Positions 6,535 through 15,017 of a stretch of 33,718 nucleotides of DNA are shown here, piece after piece. The DNA comes from CAZDHT01 sp964505325 (GTDB lineage Bacteria; Planctomycetota; PUPC01). Under the pieces are notes generated by a model that was given only the letters and a program-made list of their open reading frames with translations, searched no databases and was not told the origin of the DNA. The stretch lies in assembly GCA_964505325.1 (NCBI GenBank), contig CAZDHT010000025.1, positions 1 through 33,718 of the forward strand, read 5' to 3'. How positions within the stretch are numbered: the first letter of the stretch is position 1; each line of letters opens with the position of its first letter. The translations under genes and the position numbers were made by a program.

Positions 6535-8860
6535 CTTCGCCTCCATATTGCGTGGCGCCCTCTCGCACGGCAAATAAAGGCAGGTCCCCTGTGGCTTCTC
6601 TCTGGGCGGGCTTCATGCACTTTTCGACCGCGGCCCATCCGCCGAAGCGCTGGAGCCAATCCGCCACTTTCGAGAGACGTGACGTTGTGGATTCGTTTTT
6701 CTCCCACCTTAGGCGCAGAGACCAGATCGCCAGCCGGATGAGATGGCCGTAAGTAACACACCTTGTGTCGCCAAGAGTGGGTTTGACATTTCCCGCCCTG
6801 AGATGATGCAGATCTTCCTCCACAATGCGGGCGAGTTCAGTTGGGGAATCCGCCAACCACTTCCCCCGTGTCACTCCGGTTGCCCGGCAGACGAACACGG
6901 TGTCGATGATGGACGAACCCGTCCCACTGATGTGGATCGAGGCCGCCATTTCAGCCGGACAAGGAAGCGACGCCGAGCAGGTCAGGCCGGCGTCAAGAAT
7001 AGCCACTGCCACCGGATAGTACGCTTCGATGTCATTGTGGTGGTAGGTGAATACCAGCGGCGCTCCGGGCCTCAGTGCCTTCGACATTCGTTGGAATACA
7101 GCCGAGAGCCCCTCGGTGAAATGATCGAGTCCCCGGCCCATGTCCTCATTGCCGGTCAGTTCATCAGGTGTGCGTGTGGAGTCTGCATCGAACGCGGGGG
7201 AGCCTTGCCCAACCAACTTCTTGAGCCAGACGTAGCAGAAATCCATGAGCTCCGCATACTGGACGTTCCCGAAATATGGAGGGTCCGTGAATACGGCGTC
7301 GAGTGATCCGTCGGGCAGCGTGGCGGACGCAGCGTCCTGGCATGAGATGTCAACGACTTTCGCGGGTCCGGAGGCATCGCCGTTCAAGTGATCACCGATC
7401 CACTCCCCCTGGACGGGGACGATTTGTTTCGTTCGTCCTTCGTACCTGACTTCGAACGGCTGGTCGCAATAGGCCTTGGCCTTCTTGAACTTCTCGATGA
7501 TATTCGCCCATCCGCCGCTGCCCACACACATGTTGCGTCCCGGCTGGACGATCCCAAGGAAGTTCGATTCGCATTGAATCAGCCCCACCGGAAACCCGTG
7601 AACCGAGAAGATGTCGAGGGACTTCAACGCCCTCGTGTCATAGCGGCACAACATATTCTGGTAGCGGAGCAAGTCGGAAAGGTTCGTGGCCAGCGCGTGG
7701 CGCACCCGCTCACTGGGGGTCTCGGCGATCATGCGGGCGGAGAGTTCCAGCCCGAGAAGCTGGCGACTGTTGAACATGTCGCGGTAACGTCTATATCCCC
7801 AGCGATGCAGGCGGTCCGTTTCGTCCCCGCTTGGGATCTCGTCGCCTGGAACGTACTTGGGACGCATCTTCGCCCAGCGTTGCTCGGCGTCGGCAAGACG
7901 TCCGATGTCGCGGTCATCGGGTCTCTTGAAGAAACGGCCTGCATGTGAGGGCTTGCATTTCGAACAGTGATACTCCAGTGCAAAAAGCCGATGCCTCGGG
8001 GCCCCAAGGTCAGCGTCGGGAAAACGGTGGTCGGCGCCACATTCCGGGCATTTGCAGCCGCTTCGCTTCGCAGGCCCGCGGAGCGTCAGTTCCGCAGGGC
8101 AATGACTGCATTGGCCGGGGCTCTCCCGATCATCAGTCTCGGTCAGTCCCCCGCAAGCCGGACACACAAAGACGTTCTTGGGATGTCGGGAATCAGCAGA
8201 CAACAGATAACCGGGAAAGAGGTCGATATCCTTCCCGCATTCATGACAGGGCGTGACCTTCACCCAAAGGAAGTACTTCACGTGGGCGTCGTCCGAACCG
8301 CAGAGGGAGCATCGCGTCCGATAGAGACAGCCGATCTCCTTCTCAAGAATCGTGCGCAGCGATTCAGCGGCTGCTGCATAAGCGTCGAGGTCGAGGTGCT
8401 CGATTTCTTGCTTGACGATCCAGTACGACATCGGATTGATGTCGAATCCCGTTACGCTGCAGCCGACACGGTTTGCCTCCAAGATCGGTGTTCCTCCCCC
8501 CATGAACGGGTCAGCGACATGGCGACCTGAAAGATCGTTGGCCTTGTAGAACACCTCCCGAAGCGCCTTGTCCGAGAATTCCGACAAGAGCAGACCGCGA
8601 AAGAGCGTACCGGGTCGCCGGGCGAACCATTTGTGAACCGCGATCACCGGGCGGTAGTTCTGCTGAATCTGCTTCTCCCGTAGAGCCAGGTCCGCGATGA
8701 ATGGTATGTCGAAGTTCTTCTCTATCATTCGGTTGGCCGCCGCCGCTTGCTGTCCTGAGTACTTGGCCTTCCTTAGCGTCCCCGCAAAGCTCACACCGCT
8801 TCCCGCATCAGCGGCATGTCGCTCACCGACATTGTAGCGAATCCACAGGGCTGCGGACAC
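6515..8860 (-). CDS. DNA adenine methylase with internal zinc ribbons (COG1743/DUF1156-like)
   Basis: This 781-residue protein carries the SAM-binding motif DPFMGGGT at residues 117-124 and the catalytic N6-adenine motif DPPY at 526-529. The spacing is far larger than in simple methylases. The interval holds three four-cysteine groups resembling zinc ribbons: C184/C187/C205/C208, C233/C236/C251/C254, and C271/C274/C299/C302. The segment around residues 45-95, with LREKQIQ and KWFARRPGT, resembles the DUF1156 opening of COG1743 methylases. The listed start is GTG at 8860, 17 bp after the TatD-like stop. ATG at 8728 (MIEKNFDIPF) is a serious alternative, because the first 44 residues look unconserved and neither start has a strong ribosome-binding site. 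It would modify the site cut by the overlapping nuclease gene. Confidence 0.85.
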   Translation of the reverse strand: MSAALWIRYNVGERHAADAGSGVSFAGTLRKAKYSGQQAAAANRMIEKNFDIPFIADLALREKQIQQNYRPVIAVHKWFARRPGTLFRGLLLSEFSDKALREVFYKANDLSGRHVADPFMGGGTPILEANRVGCSVTGFDINPMSYWIVKQEIEHLDLDAYAAAAESLRTILEKEIGCLYRTRCSLCGSDDAHVKYFLWVKVTPCHECGKDIDLFPGYLLSADSRHPKNVFVCPACGGLTETDDRESPGQCSHCPAELTLRGPAKRSGCKCPECGADHRFPDADLGAPRHRLFALEYHCSKCKPSHAGRFFKRPDDRDIGRLADAEQRWAKMRPKYVPGDEIPSGDETDRLHRWGYRRYRDMFNSRQLLGLELSARMIAETPSERVRHALATNLSDLLRYQNMLCRYDTRALKSLDIFSVHGFPVGLIQCESNFLGIVQPGRNMCVGSGGWANIIEKFKKAKAYCDQPFEVRYEGRTKQIVPVQGEWIGDHLNGDASGPAKVVDISCQDAASATLPDGSLDAVFTDPPYFGNVQYAELMDFCYVWLKKLVGQGSPAFDADSTRTPDELTGNEDMGRGLDHFTEGLSAVFQRMSKALRPGAPLVFTYHHNDIEAYYPVAVAILDAGLTCSASLPCPAEMAASIHISGTGSSIIDTVFVCRATGVTRGKWLADSPTELARIVEEDLHHLRAGNVKPTLGDTRCVTYGHLIRLAIWSLRLRWEKNESTTSRLSKVADWLQRFGGWAAVEKCMKPAQREATGDLPLFAVREGATQYGGEDDDVSF

Positions 8861-8877
8861 CCCTTCGTCCTGCCCGA

Positions 8878-9714
8878 TCAGCGCTGGAAGGATTCGGGCG
8901 GCAGCGGCTGGAGGTCGAGGCGCGGCTGGAACTTGTCGGTCTGGCCGTAGAACGCGAGCGGGTTGTCATGGAGCAGCGTGGTGATCTCGTCCCCGGAGAA
9001 GCCGGCCTCCCGCATGTTGTCCGCCACCTTGCGCAGCGCCGTCGGGTCGGAGACCCCCCAGTCGGCCGACGAGTTGACCATCACGCGCTCGATGCCGTAT
9101 TGCCGCAGGATGTTGATGACGCGGGCCGGGTCGAGCTTGCTGTAGGGATACACTGTCAGCCCGGCCCAGCAGTCGAGCGGCTTGACGAGGTCCATGGTGT
9201 CCTCGGTGTTGTGGTCGATGTCGATCCGCGGCAGGGTCACCTTCTCGGCCTGGAGGATGTCGATGATCCGCTGGACGCCCTCGCGCTTGTCGCGGTGCGG
9301 GGTGTGGATCATCACCGGCAACTCGCGCTCCTCGGCCATGTGAAGCTGCTGGATGAAGGCGTCCTCCTCGTTCTGCGTCATGGCGTTGAAGCCGATCTCA
9401 CCGACACAAATGCAGCGTGGATGATCGAGATACGGGCCCATTCCGGCGAGCGTCGCTTTGGCCAACTCGGCGTTGTCGGCCTCCTTCGGGTTGACCGAGA
9501 TGCAGGCGTAATGGTCGATGCCGAAGCGCTCGGCGCGAACCGTCTCGTAGTCGAGGATCAGTTCGTAGTAGTCGAAGAACGTCCCCGCGTGATGCCGCGG
9601 CGTGCCAAGCCAGAAGGCCGGCTCGACGCAGCAGCGGACGCCGGCGGTGTACATGGCCTGGTAGTCGTCGGTGGTACGGGCAAGCATGTGAATGTGGGGC
9701 TCGATGATGATCAT
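8878..9714 (-). CDS. eboB: TatD-like metal-dependent hydrolase, EboB-like
   Basis: A 278-residue amidohydrolase-type TIM barrel. The metal ligands of the TatD family are visible: H7-x-H9 in EPHIHM, E106 in VGEIGFN, H137 in MIHTPH, H168 in DIDHNTED and D218 in NSSADWG. Classical TatD proteins are DNases. In ebo clusters this branch (EboB) is thought to act on a small molecule, but no substrate is established. ATG at 9714 has AAGGA 7 nt upstream and lies only 4 nt after the inositol-phosphate synthase stop, so the two are co-transcribed. The next gene downstream is the methylase, 17 bp after the stop. There the ebo-like operon is interrupted, and the rest of it resumes at 3672. Confidence 0.87.
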   Translation of the reverse strand: MIIIEPHIHMLARTTDDYQAMYTAGVRCCVEPAFWLGTPRHHAGTFFDYYELILDYETVRAERFGIDHYACISVNPKEADNAELAKATLAGMGPYLDHPRCICVGEIGFNAMTQNEEDAFIQQLHMAEERELPVMIHTPHRDKREGVQRIIDILQAEKVTLPRIDIDHNTEDTMDLVKPLDCWAGLTVYPYSKLDPARVINILRQYGIERVMVNSSADWGVSDPTALRKVADNMREAGFSGDEITTLLHDNPLAFYGQTDKFQPRLDLQPLPPESFQR

Positions 9715-9718
9715 TCAA

Positions 9719-10906
9719 TCATCCTTTCAAGTACTCGACGAGCAGGCTGAACTGCTTGAACATGTCCTGCTCTTCGACGCCGAGCGGGCTCTTGAAGAAG
9801 CAGGCGGTGTGTTTCATGGGGCCGCGTTCGCCGCGCACCTGCGCCAGCGCCGCCAGGCGAATCAGGTCGAGCACCAGCGGCGCCGCCAGAATCGAGTCAC
9901 ATCCCTGCCACAGGAACTGCATCACCATCTTCGTGCCGAGGAACCCCTCGAAGTGAATGTGGTCCCACGCGGTCTTCCAATCGCCGAGCGACGAAATCTT
10001 CTCGATAGTGACCAGCGTCTGGGGCGAGTAGCCGACGATCGACCGGATCAAATGGTCCTTGCTCTTGACCTTGCTCGCCTTGTTCTTCGGGTCGTCGAGC
10101 ACGTGCGCGTCGAGGTTGCCGAAGATGTTGTGGCCGACCCAACTCAGGATGTCTAAGTTGCGCATGGCGAACAACGGCGCGATGACGGACTTGCAGAGCG
10201 TCTCACCGGTCTTGCCGTCGGAGCCGGTGACCAGGCCGCCGGTCTCTTCGGCGAGTTCGAGCAGTGCCGGCACGTCCGGGCCCAGGCTGGGGGTGAAGTT
10301 GATGTAAGCAGCGCCTGCTTCAAGGGCAGCCATGCAGTAAAGCGAACTCGCCGGGAGCGGGGATGGTGCGGCCTTCGCCATTGCGGCCCGCAGTCTCGCA
10401 AGAGATCGGTGGCACGGCAGGCGCTTGAACGGGGGCTCGGTGCTTGCCAGGTTCACCACCACCAACTGGTCGCACCGGGTGTTCTCCCTGAACTCCTCCA
10501 GGTCGCGACGGAGGCGGCGGACAATGCCGGCCGGCGTCTTCGCCCGGATGAGCTTGAGTGCTGTCATCCGCTCGACGGGCCTGCCGCACCCGATGGCAGT
10601 GCCCGGGCGGACTCGCTTCTTGACGGAGCGAAGAGTCCGGGACGCCAGAGCGACGACCTCCGGCGAGAGCAGCCCAGAGTTCGCCTGAAGCGAACGAAGC
10701 TCTCCGACGAGATCAGGTTCCCGAATCTCGTGGCCGCCGAAGACCAGGGAACCGAAGCCGCAGAACTTGACTTTGCGGAATTGTGGAAGAGCCGTAACCA
10801 GGCCGGTGGCCTTCGCCTTCCGTTTGCTCAACGCCACAGCCCCGGCCATCACCGTCGTTGCGACGGAGCCGGACGCCCCGACGAGCCACACGCCGATTCT
10901 TGACAT
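9719..10906 (-). CDS. ino1: Inositol-3-phosphate synthase
   Basis: A 395-residue enzyme converting D-glucose 6-phosphate to 1D-myo-inositol 3-phosphate with NAD+. The N-terminal Rossmann region shows GVWLVGASGSVATT. Family hallmarks follow: AALEAGAAYINFTPS, then GSDGKTGETLCKS, then a stretch with WVGHNIFGNLD ending in DDPKNKASKVKSKD, then HFEGFLGTKM. Together they cover the active-site lysines and the NAD site. It is the first gene after a good promoter (10976-11003), with GAGGG 4 nt before the ATG. It directly precedes the TatD-like gene. Inositol-phosphate synthases are recurrent partners of ebo genes as far as I recall, which suggests that an inositol phosphate feeds the ebo product. The position as lead gene argues that it is part of the pathway. 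Confidence 0.93.
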   Translation of the reverse strand: MSRIGVWLVGASGSVATTVMAGAVALSKRKAKATGLVTALPQFRKVKFCGFGSLVFGGHEIREPDLVGELRSLQANSGLLSPEVVALASRTLRSVKKRVRPGTAIGCGRPVERMTALKLIRAKTPAGIVRRLRRDLEEFRENTRCDQLVVVNLASTEPPFKRLPCHRSLARLRAAMAKAAPSPLPASSLYCMAALEAGAAYINFTPSLGPDVPALLELAEETGGLVTGSDGKTGETLCKSVIAPLFAMRNLDILSWVGHNIFGNLDAHVLDDPKNKASKVKSKDHLIRSIVGYSPQTLVTIEKISSLGDWKTAWDHIHFEGFLGTKMVMQFLWQGCDSILAAPLVLDLIRLAALAQVRGERGPMKHTACFFKSPLGVEEQDMFKQFSLLVEYLKG

Positions 10907-10975
10907 GCTGCCCTCTTCCAGCCGCGCTCACACACCCCTGCGAACAGACCGGCAGCAAATCCCGCTGCCCGTCGT

Positions 10976-11003
10976 ACTATACGTGCCGCTTCCGCCCTGT
11001 CAA
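10976..11003 (-). promoter_or_regulatory. Promoter of the ino1/ebo-like operon
   Basis: On the minus strand TTGACA (10998-11003) and TATAGT (10976-10981) are separated by 16 bp. Both boxes are close to the sigma-70 consensus. Transcription would start near 10969, giving a leader of about 60 nt before the ino1 ATG. Confidence 0.7.
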
Positions 11004-11190
11004 GCGAAAACGGACGCTCACTGCCCTGGTGGCCGCCTGAGTGTACTTAACGTAGGCGCCCGCTGGTTGGTTCGGTCAGGGGGCAGAAATGCGACAAGCG
11101 TCTAACGCTTTGCAGGAACTTATCTTACGGCATGGGCCGTGGCTGGCAGAGCCAAGGGCGAGCAAATCCCGGCAACATCAGCACAAGAAA

Positions 11191-11209
11191 ACGTATCATG
11201 TTGATACGT
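11191..11209. promoter_or_regulatory. Perfect 19-bp palindrome, likely operator
   Basis: ACGTATCA and TGATACGT are exact reverse complements separated by TGT. The palindrome ends 13 bp before the -35 box of the plus-strand promoter and lies about 190 bp upstream of the divergent ebo-like promoter. Its size and AT content fit a dimeric regulator site. Centred about 58 bp before the predicted start of transcription, it would suit an activator better than a simple blocking repressor. The regulator is not identifiable here. Confidence 0.5.
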
Positions 11210-11222
11210 CAAGCCTTTGCAG

Positions 11223-11251
11223 TTGACTTTCGGCCTCCTCCGCCCTATAAT
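11223..11251 (+). promoter_or_regulatory. Near-consensus sigma-70 promoter
   Basis: TTGACT (11223-11228), a 17-bp spacer and TATAAT (11246-11251). Transcription should begin near 11258, so upstream reading-frame starts at 11132 or 11200 cannot be used from this promoter. That supports the GTG at 11291 as the true start of the following gene. Confidence 0.8.
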
Positions 11252-11290
11252 CGGGGAAGTCGTGTGCCCTTGACGTGTTGGGGAAACTCC

Positions 11291-12289
11291 GTGGCAAGAA
11301 TCTCCGCCGGCAAGAAATTCAAGGCGATTTTCGCGATCCTGGAGAAGCAGTTCGGACGGCGGGAGCGGTACAGGCCCCGGCCGCCCATCGAGCAGGCCCT
11401 GGTCACCTTGCTGCTCAAGAACGGCAAAGAGCGAGGGGCGGAACTGGCCATCAAACGGCTTCAGAAGGCGTTTGTCGACTGGAACGAGGCGAGGGTCTGC
11501 GACGGAGAACATATGGATCGAATCCTGGGCAGAGGATATCCGCCGGGGGTTGGAAAGCTGGTAGCTGATGCACTGACCGCGATCTTCAACCACGCCCAGG
11601 CGATGACTCTGGATGATATAACGTCGCTCGACGCGAATCGGGCGGAAGCGCGACTGCGCCGGCTGACCCTGCTGCCGAGCCGCGTGGCCGGCGAGCTCCT
11701 GCTGACCCTGTTCGATTACGGCAAATTGCCCGAAGGCACCGGAATGCTGCGGGTGGCTGGGCGGACCAAGGTCATTCGACATGGTCCGGCGGAGGCCCAG
11801 ATCAAGAGCATGCGGCGGATCGTGCCGAAGTCGTTGGTCCCGAGGGCTTTTCACGCTTTCGAGATGCTGGCGGAGAGGATCTGCACGCCGAAGGACTTCG
11901 ACTGCCCGAGCTGCCCGCTCAAGGATCTCTGCCCGACCGGCGCGGCGACCCTCAAGCGGCTGGCAATCCAGGAAGAGAAGGCGCGGCTCGCCCAGGAAGC
12001 TGAGGACCTGCGCGTGAAGAAAAAGCGCCAACGGGATCGTAAGGTCCGGGCGCGCAAGAGGAAGGCCACGGCACGGCTCAAGAAAGCCATTCAGGTCCGC
12101 AGCAAGAAGCTGAAGATCCCCACCGAGAAGAAACGACGGCGCCGCACTCGGGCTCGGCCCGTGGTGACCGCAGCGACCAAGATGGTGCAGGCCTCGTCCG
12201 CCGAAGTCAAGCCTGACCGCACGAAGAGGAAGCGGCGGACGAAGAAGCCGAGACGACCGCCGCAGACCGGTGCGACTCGGAAGAAATAG
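11291..12289 (+). CDS. Endonuclease III-like Fe-S protein with degenerate active site and histone H1-like basic tail
   Basis: A 332-residue protein starting at GTG 11291, about 33 nt after the predicted transcription start, with GGGGAAA just upstream. Residues 1-215 follow the endonuclease III fold and end in a [4Fe-4S] loop with exact family spacing: C198-x6-C205-x2-C208-x5-C214. The catalytic part is changed. The helix-hairpin-helix LPGVGRKTA reads LPSRVAGEL, and the VDTH aspartate position reads GTG. By my alignment both the catalytic Lys and Asp are Gly, so glycosylase/lyase activity is doubtful. Residues from about 225 to 332 form a tail very rich in Lys and Arg (KKKRQRDRK, EKKRRRRTRARP, KRKRRTKKPRRPP), typical of DNA-coating H1-like tails. 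It may bind DNA structures rather than repair bases. It leads the operon with hisG 57 bp downstream. Confidence 0.75.
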   Translation: MARISAGKKFKAIFAILEKQFGRRERYRPRPPIEQALVTLLLKNGKERGAELAIKRLQKAFVDWNEARVCDGEHMDRILGRGYPPGVGKLVADALTAIFNHAQAMTLDDITSLDANRAEARLRRLTLLPSRVAGELLLTLFDYGKLPEGTGMLRVAGRTKVIRHGPAEAQIKSMRRIVPKSLVPRAFHAFEMLAERICTPKDFDCPSCPLKDLCPTGAATLKRLAIQEEKARLAQEAEDLRVKKKRQRDRKVRARKRKATARLKKAIQVRSKKLKIPTEKKRRRRTRARPVVTAATKMVQASSAEVKPDRTKRKRRTKKPRRPPQTGATRKK

Positions 12290-12346
12290 CAGACGCCCTG
12301 GCCGGTTGAATCCCAGCTTTTGCCTCTTTCGTTGGAGGGAACCGCC

Positions 12347-13213
12347 ATGCTGCTGCGGCTCGCCTTGCCCTCGGGCAGCCTCCAGGAGTCTACCCTCGAG
12401 CTGATGCGGAAGGCCGGCTTCGACGTCCGCGCCACCAGCCGGTCGTACTACCCGTCCATTGATGACCCCGAAATCGAGGTAGTCCTGTTCCGCGCGCAGG
12501 AGGTCTCGAGGTATGTCGAGGACGGGGTGATGGACGCGGGCCTCACCGGGATCGACTGGATCACGGAGAACGGGTCGGACGTGGTCGAGGTGTCGGAGTT
12601 GACCTACTCGAAGCGCACGGCCAAGCCGGCCCGTTGGGTGCTTGCCGTGCCCGAGGCGTCGCCCATACAGGATGTCAAGGACCTTGATGGCAAGGTCATC
12701 GCGACCGAGGCCGTGAACCTGACGAACAAGTTCCTGAGCGAACACGGCGTATCGGCGCGGGTCGAGTTCTCGTGGGGATCAACCGAAGCCAAGGCCGGAC
12801 TGGTCGACGCCATCGTCGAGCTGACCGAGACCGGCAGCACTCTGAAGAGCAACCGGCTGCGGGTGGTCGCCGAGATCCTCAAGACCACGCCGCGCCTGAT
12901 CGCCAACAAGGCCGCCTGGGCGGACGAATGGAAGCGAAGGAAGATCGAGAACATCGCGATGCTGCTCCAAGGCGCGATGGTCGCCCGCACCCAGGTCGGC
13001 CTGAAGCTAAACGCGCCCAAAGAGGCGCTGGACCAAATTGTGAAGCTGCTCCCCGCGCTGCACACCCCCACCGTCTCGGCGCTGTCCGACGAAGGATGGT
13101 GCGCGGTCGAAACCGTCCTGGACGAGGCGATCGCCAGGGAACTGATCCCGGAGTTGAAAAGAGCCGGCGCCCAAGGCATAATAGAGTACAGCCTCAACAA
13201 GGTGATTCCTTAG
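12347..13213 (+). CDS. hisG: ATP phosphoribosyltransferase, long form
   Basis: A 288-residue HisG that joins ATP and PRPP, the first step of histidine synthesis. The length and the C-terminal stretch from about residue 210 (PALHTPTVSALSDEGWCAVE to the end) mark the long form, with its own PII-like histidine-sensing domain and no need for HisZ. The N-terminal half shows LALPSGSLQEST, DAGLTGIDWI and a phosphate-binding region near GSTEAKAGLVDAIVELTETGSTL. ATG at 12347 is chosen over 12320 because GGAGGGAA lies 5 nt upstream of it. No other his genes are in the window, so it is detached from a his operon. It sits 57 bp after the Fe-S protein and 24 bp before the TPR gene, probably on one transcript. 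Confidence 0.95.
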   Translation: MLLRLALPSGSLQESTLELMRKAGFDVRATSRSYYPSIDDPEIEVVLFRAQEVSRYVEDGVMDAGLTGIDWITENGSDVVEVSELTYSKRTAKPARWVLAVPEASPIQDVKDLDGKVIATEAVNLTNKFLSEHGVSARVEFSWGSTEAKAGLVDAIVELTETGSTLKSNRLRVVAEILKTTPRLIANKAAWADEWKRRKIENIAMLLQGAMVARTQVGLKLNAPKEALDQIVKLLPALHTPTVSALSDEGWCAVETVLDEAIARELIPELKRAGAQGIIEYSLNKVIP

Positions 13214-13237
13214 TCTCCGGTGGTGGGGACCCGCTGA

Positions 13238-14989
13238 ATGGTTCGGTTTCGCTCGAAGGCCCTATCCGTCCTTTGTCTGCTGGCGGCGCCCTGCGCGCTC
13301 GCCCGTGCCGCAGCCCAGCCGGAACGGCGCCCGGTGGAGCACCGCGCCTACGCGGCCTTCTGCGTCGGCATCCAGATGTCGGAGGCCAAGCGCTACCGGG
13401 AGGCGCTGCAATGGTTTGAAAAAGCTCTGTCGCTGGACCCCCGGTCAGCCGATGCTCACATCTGGGTGGGGGGGATTTGCGACGAACGGCTGTCGCGGCG
13501 CAACAAGGCCAAGACGCACTTCGAAAAGGCTCTTCAACTGGCGCCCGACAGCTTCCGGGCGCGGTACGGGATTGCCCGGCAACTGCTCCGCGCCGGCAAG
13601 TTTGAGAAAGCGCGTCAGCAAATCATTCTTGCCGTCAGCAAGCCCGAGGCCAGGGAAAACCCCGACCTTGTGGCCAAGGCGTACCTCGAGCTGGCGCTCC
13701 GGTCGCAGTTGCGGGGCAAACGCCAAGACGCCGCCGATTACTACATCAAGGCCGCTGAGATCTCCACCAGCCCGGCGTACATCCTGCTGCGCCTCGGCCG
13801 GCTGTACCGGAGCATGGAAAGGCACCAGGACGCGGCCGACGCGTTCCTCCGGCTGGCGAAACACGTGCCCACCTACGCCCGCGCCCACCGCGAGCTGTGC
13901 ACAGCATACACGGCGATGGGCGAGTGGAACAAAGCGCTGGAGTCGCTCCTGGCATACATGGCCCACCGCAACGGCCCCGGCGAGCAGAATCACCTGCTCG
14001 GGGAGGCGGCGCAGCTTGCCGCCCGCGCGCTGCGGATCGACCTCGCGCGCCAACTGCGTGAAAGGATCCTCCTCAGCCTCCTCAAGGAGTACACGCCTGA
14101 CAAAGCCAAGCCGCGCCTGTGCGCCGACATCGCTTCGACACTCGAGCGGCTCGGGCGGCTCAAGCAGGCCGAGCCATATTTGCGGAAGGCGGTGGAAACA
14201 GCCGAACCGAGCGCCAGGCCGGGCCTGCGAATGCAGCTCGCCCTGCTGTATGAAAAACTCGGGAGGTCCGACGAGGCCATCCGCGAGCTGAAGACGAGCA
14301 TCGACGCCGTCGAGCCCAGAGCATCGATCCGCTACCGGACCGCGCTGTGCGCCGTTCTCGAATCCGCCAAAAAACCCGACCAGGCCGAGAAGACCCTCGA
14401 GGCCATCTTGGACATGCCGGGCTCCAAAGCGACAGGCCACGCCGAACTCGGGCTGTTTCACAAGCGCAGAGGCAATACCGAGAAGGCAGCACACCATCTC
14501 CAAGAAGCGATCAAGCTGGCGGACACCAGACGCAGCGTGCGCTACCGAATCGAACTCGGCCAGGTCTATGCCAAGGCCAAGCGCGACGCGGAAGCCGAGC
14601 GGGTCCTCCGCGACGCGCACAAGATGTTCCCGGAGAACGCGGCGGTAAACAACGCCCTCGGTTGGTTTTATGCCGAACGCAGCATCAACCTCGACACGGC
14701 ACTGACCCTCATCCAGACCGCCCTGAAAGCCAGCCCCAAGAACCCGTATTACATCGACAGCCTCGGCTGGGTGTACTTCAAGCAGGGCCGAAAGAAGGCG
14801 GCTCTCGAGCAACTCCGCAAGGCCGTCGCCCTCACCGACGACGGCGTCATCTGCGACCATCTGGGCGATGTCTACATGGAGCTCGGACAGCCCGACAAGG
14901 CCAGCCATCAGTGGAAGCGCTCGCTCGAGCTGGACCCGAAGATCAAAGGGGTCCGCGAAAAGCTGAAGAAACTGAACGAAGTCAAATAG
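13238..14989 (+). CDS. Exported tetratricopeptide-repeat protein
   Basis: A 583-residue protein that is almost entirely TPR helices after a signal peptide (hydrophobic core at about residues 8-22, cleavage near ARAAA). About twelve repeats are visible, with the usual small/aromatic pattern. Examples are ALQWFEKALSLDPRSADAH, AKTHFEKALQLAPDSFRAR, AEPYLRKAVETAE, AAHHLQEAIKLA, ALTLIQTALKASPKNPYY and ALEQLRKAVALTD. The last third reads as a continuous solenoid with motifs such as AVNNALGWFYAE and DSLGWVYFKQG. TPR solenoids bind partner proteins; this one would act outside the cytoplasmic membrane. No enzyme domain is seen. ATG 13238 has GGTGGGGA upstream. It is flanked at 24 and 28 bp by hisG and yebC. 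A link to their functions is not evident. Confidence 0.88.
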   Translation: MVRFRSKALSVLCLLAAPCALARAAAQPERRPVEHRAYAAFCVGIQMSEAKRYREALQWFEKALSLDPRSADAHIWVGGICDERLSRRNKAKTHFEKALQLAPDSFRARYGIARQLLRAGKFEKARQQIILAVSKPEARENPDLVAKAYLELALRSQLRGKRQDAADYYIKAAEISTSPAYILLRLGRLYRSMERHQDAADAFLRLAKHVPTYARAHRELCTAYTAMGEWNKALESLLAYMAHRNGPGEQNHLLGEAAQLAARALRIDLARQLRERILLSLLKEYTPDKAKPRLCADIASTLERLGRLKQAEPYLRKAVETAEPSARPGLRMQLALLYEKLGRSDEAIRELKTSIDAVEPRASIRYRTALCAVLESAKKPDQAEKTLEAILDMPGSKATGHAELGLFHKRRGNTEKAAHHLQEAIKLADTRRSVRYRIELGQVYAKAKRDAEAERVLRDAHKMFPENAAVNNALGWFYAERSINLDTALTLIQTALKASPKNPYYIDSLGWVYFKQGRKKAALEQLRKAVALTDDGVICDHLGDVYMELGQPDKASHQWKRSLELDPKIKGVREKLKKLNEVK

Positions 14990-15017
14990 ACCCTCCGACA
15001 ACCGGGAACGGAGTCTG

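Noticed and set aside
11120..12745. A 541-codon open frame on the minus strand
   Set aside because: It covers the Fe-S protein and hisG in antisense. The plus-strand genes have promoter, ribosome-binding sites and family motifs; this one has none.
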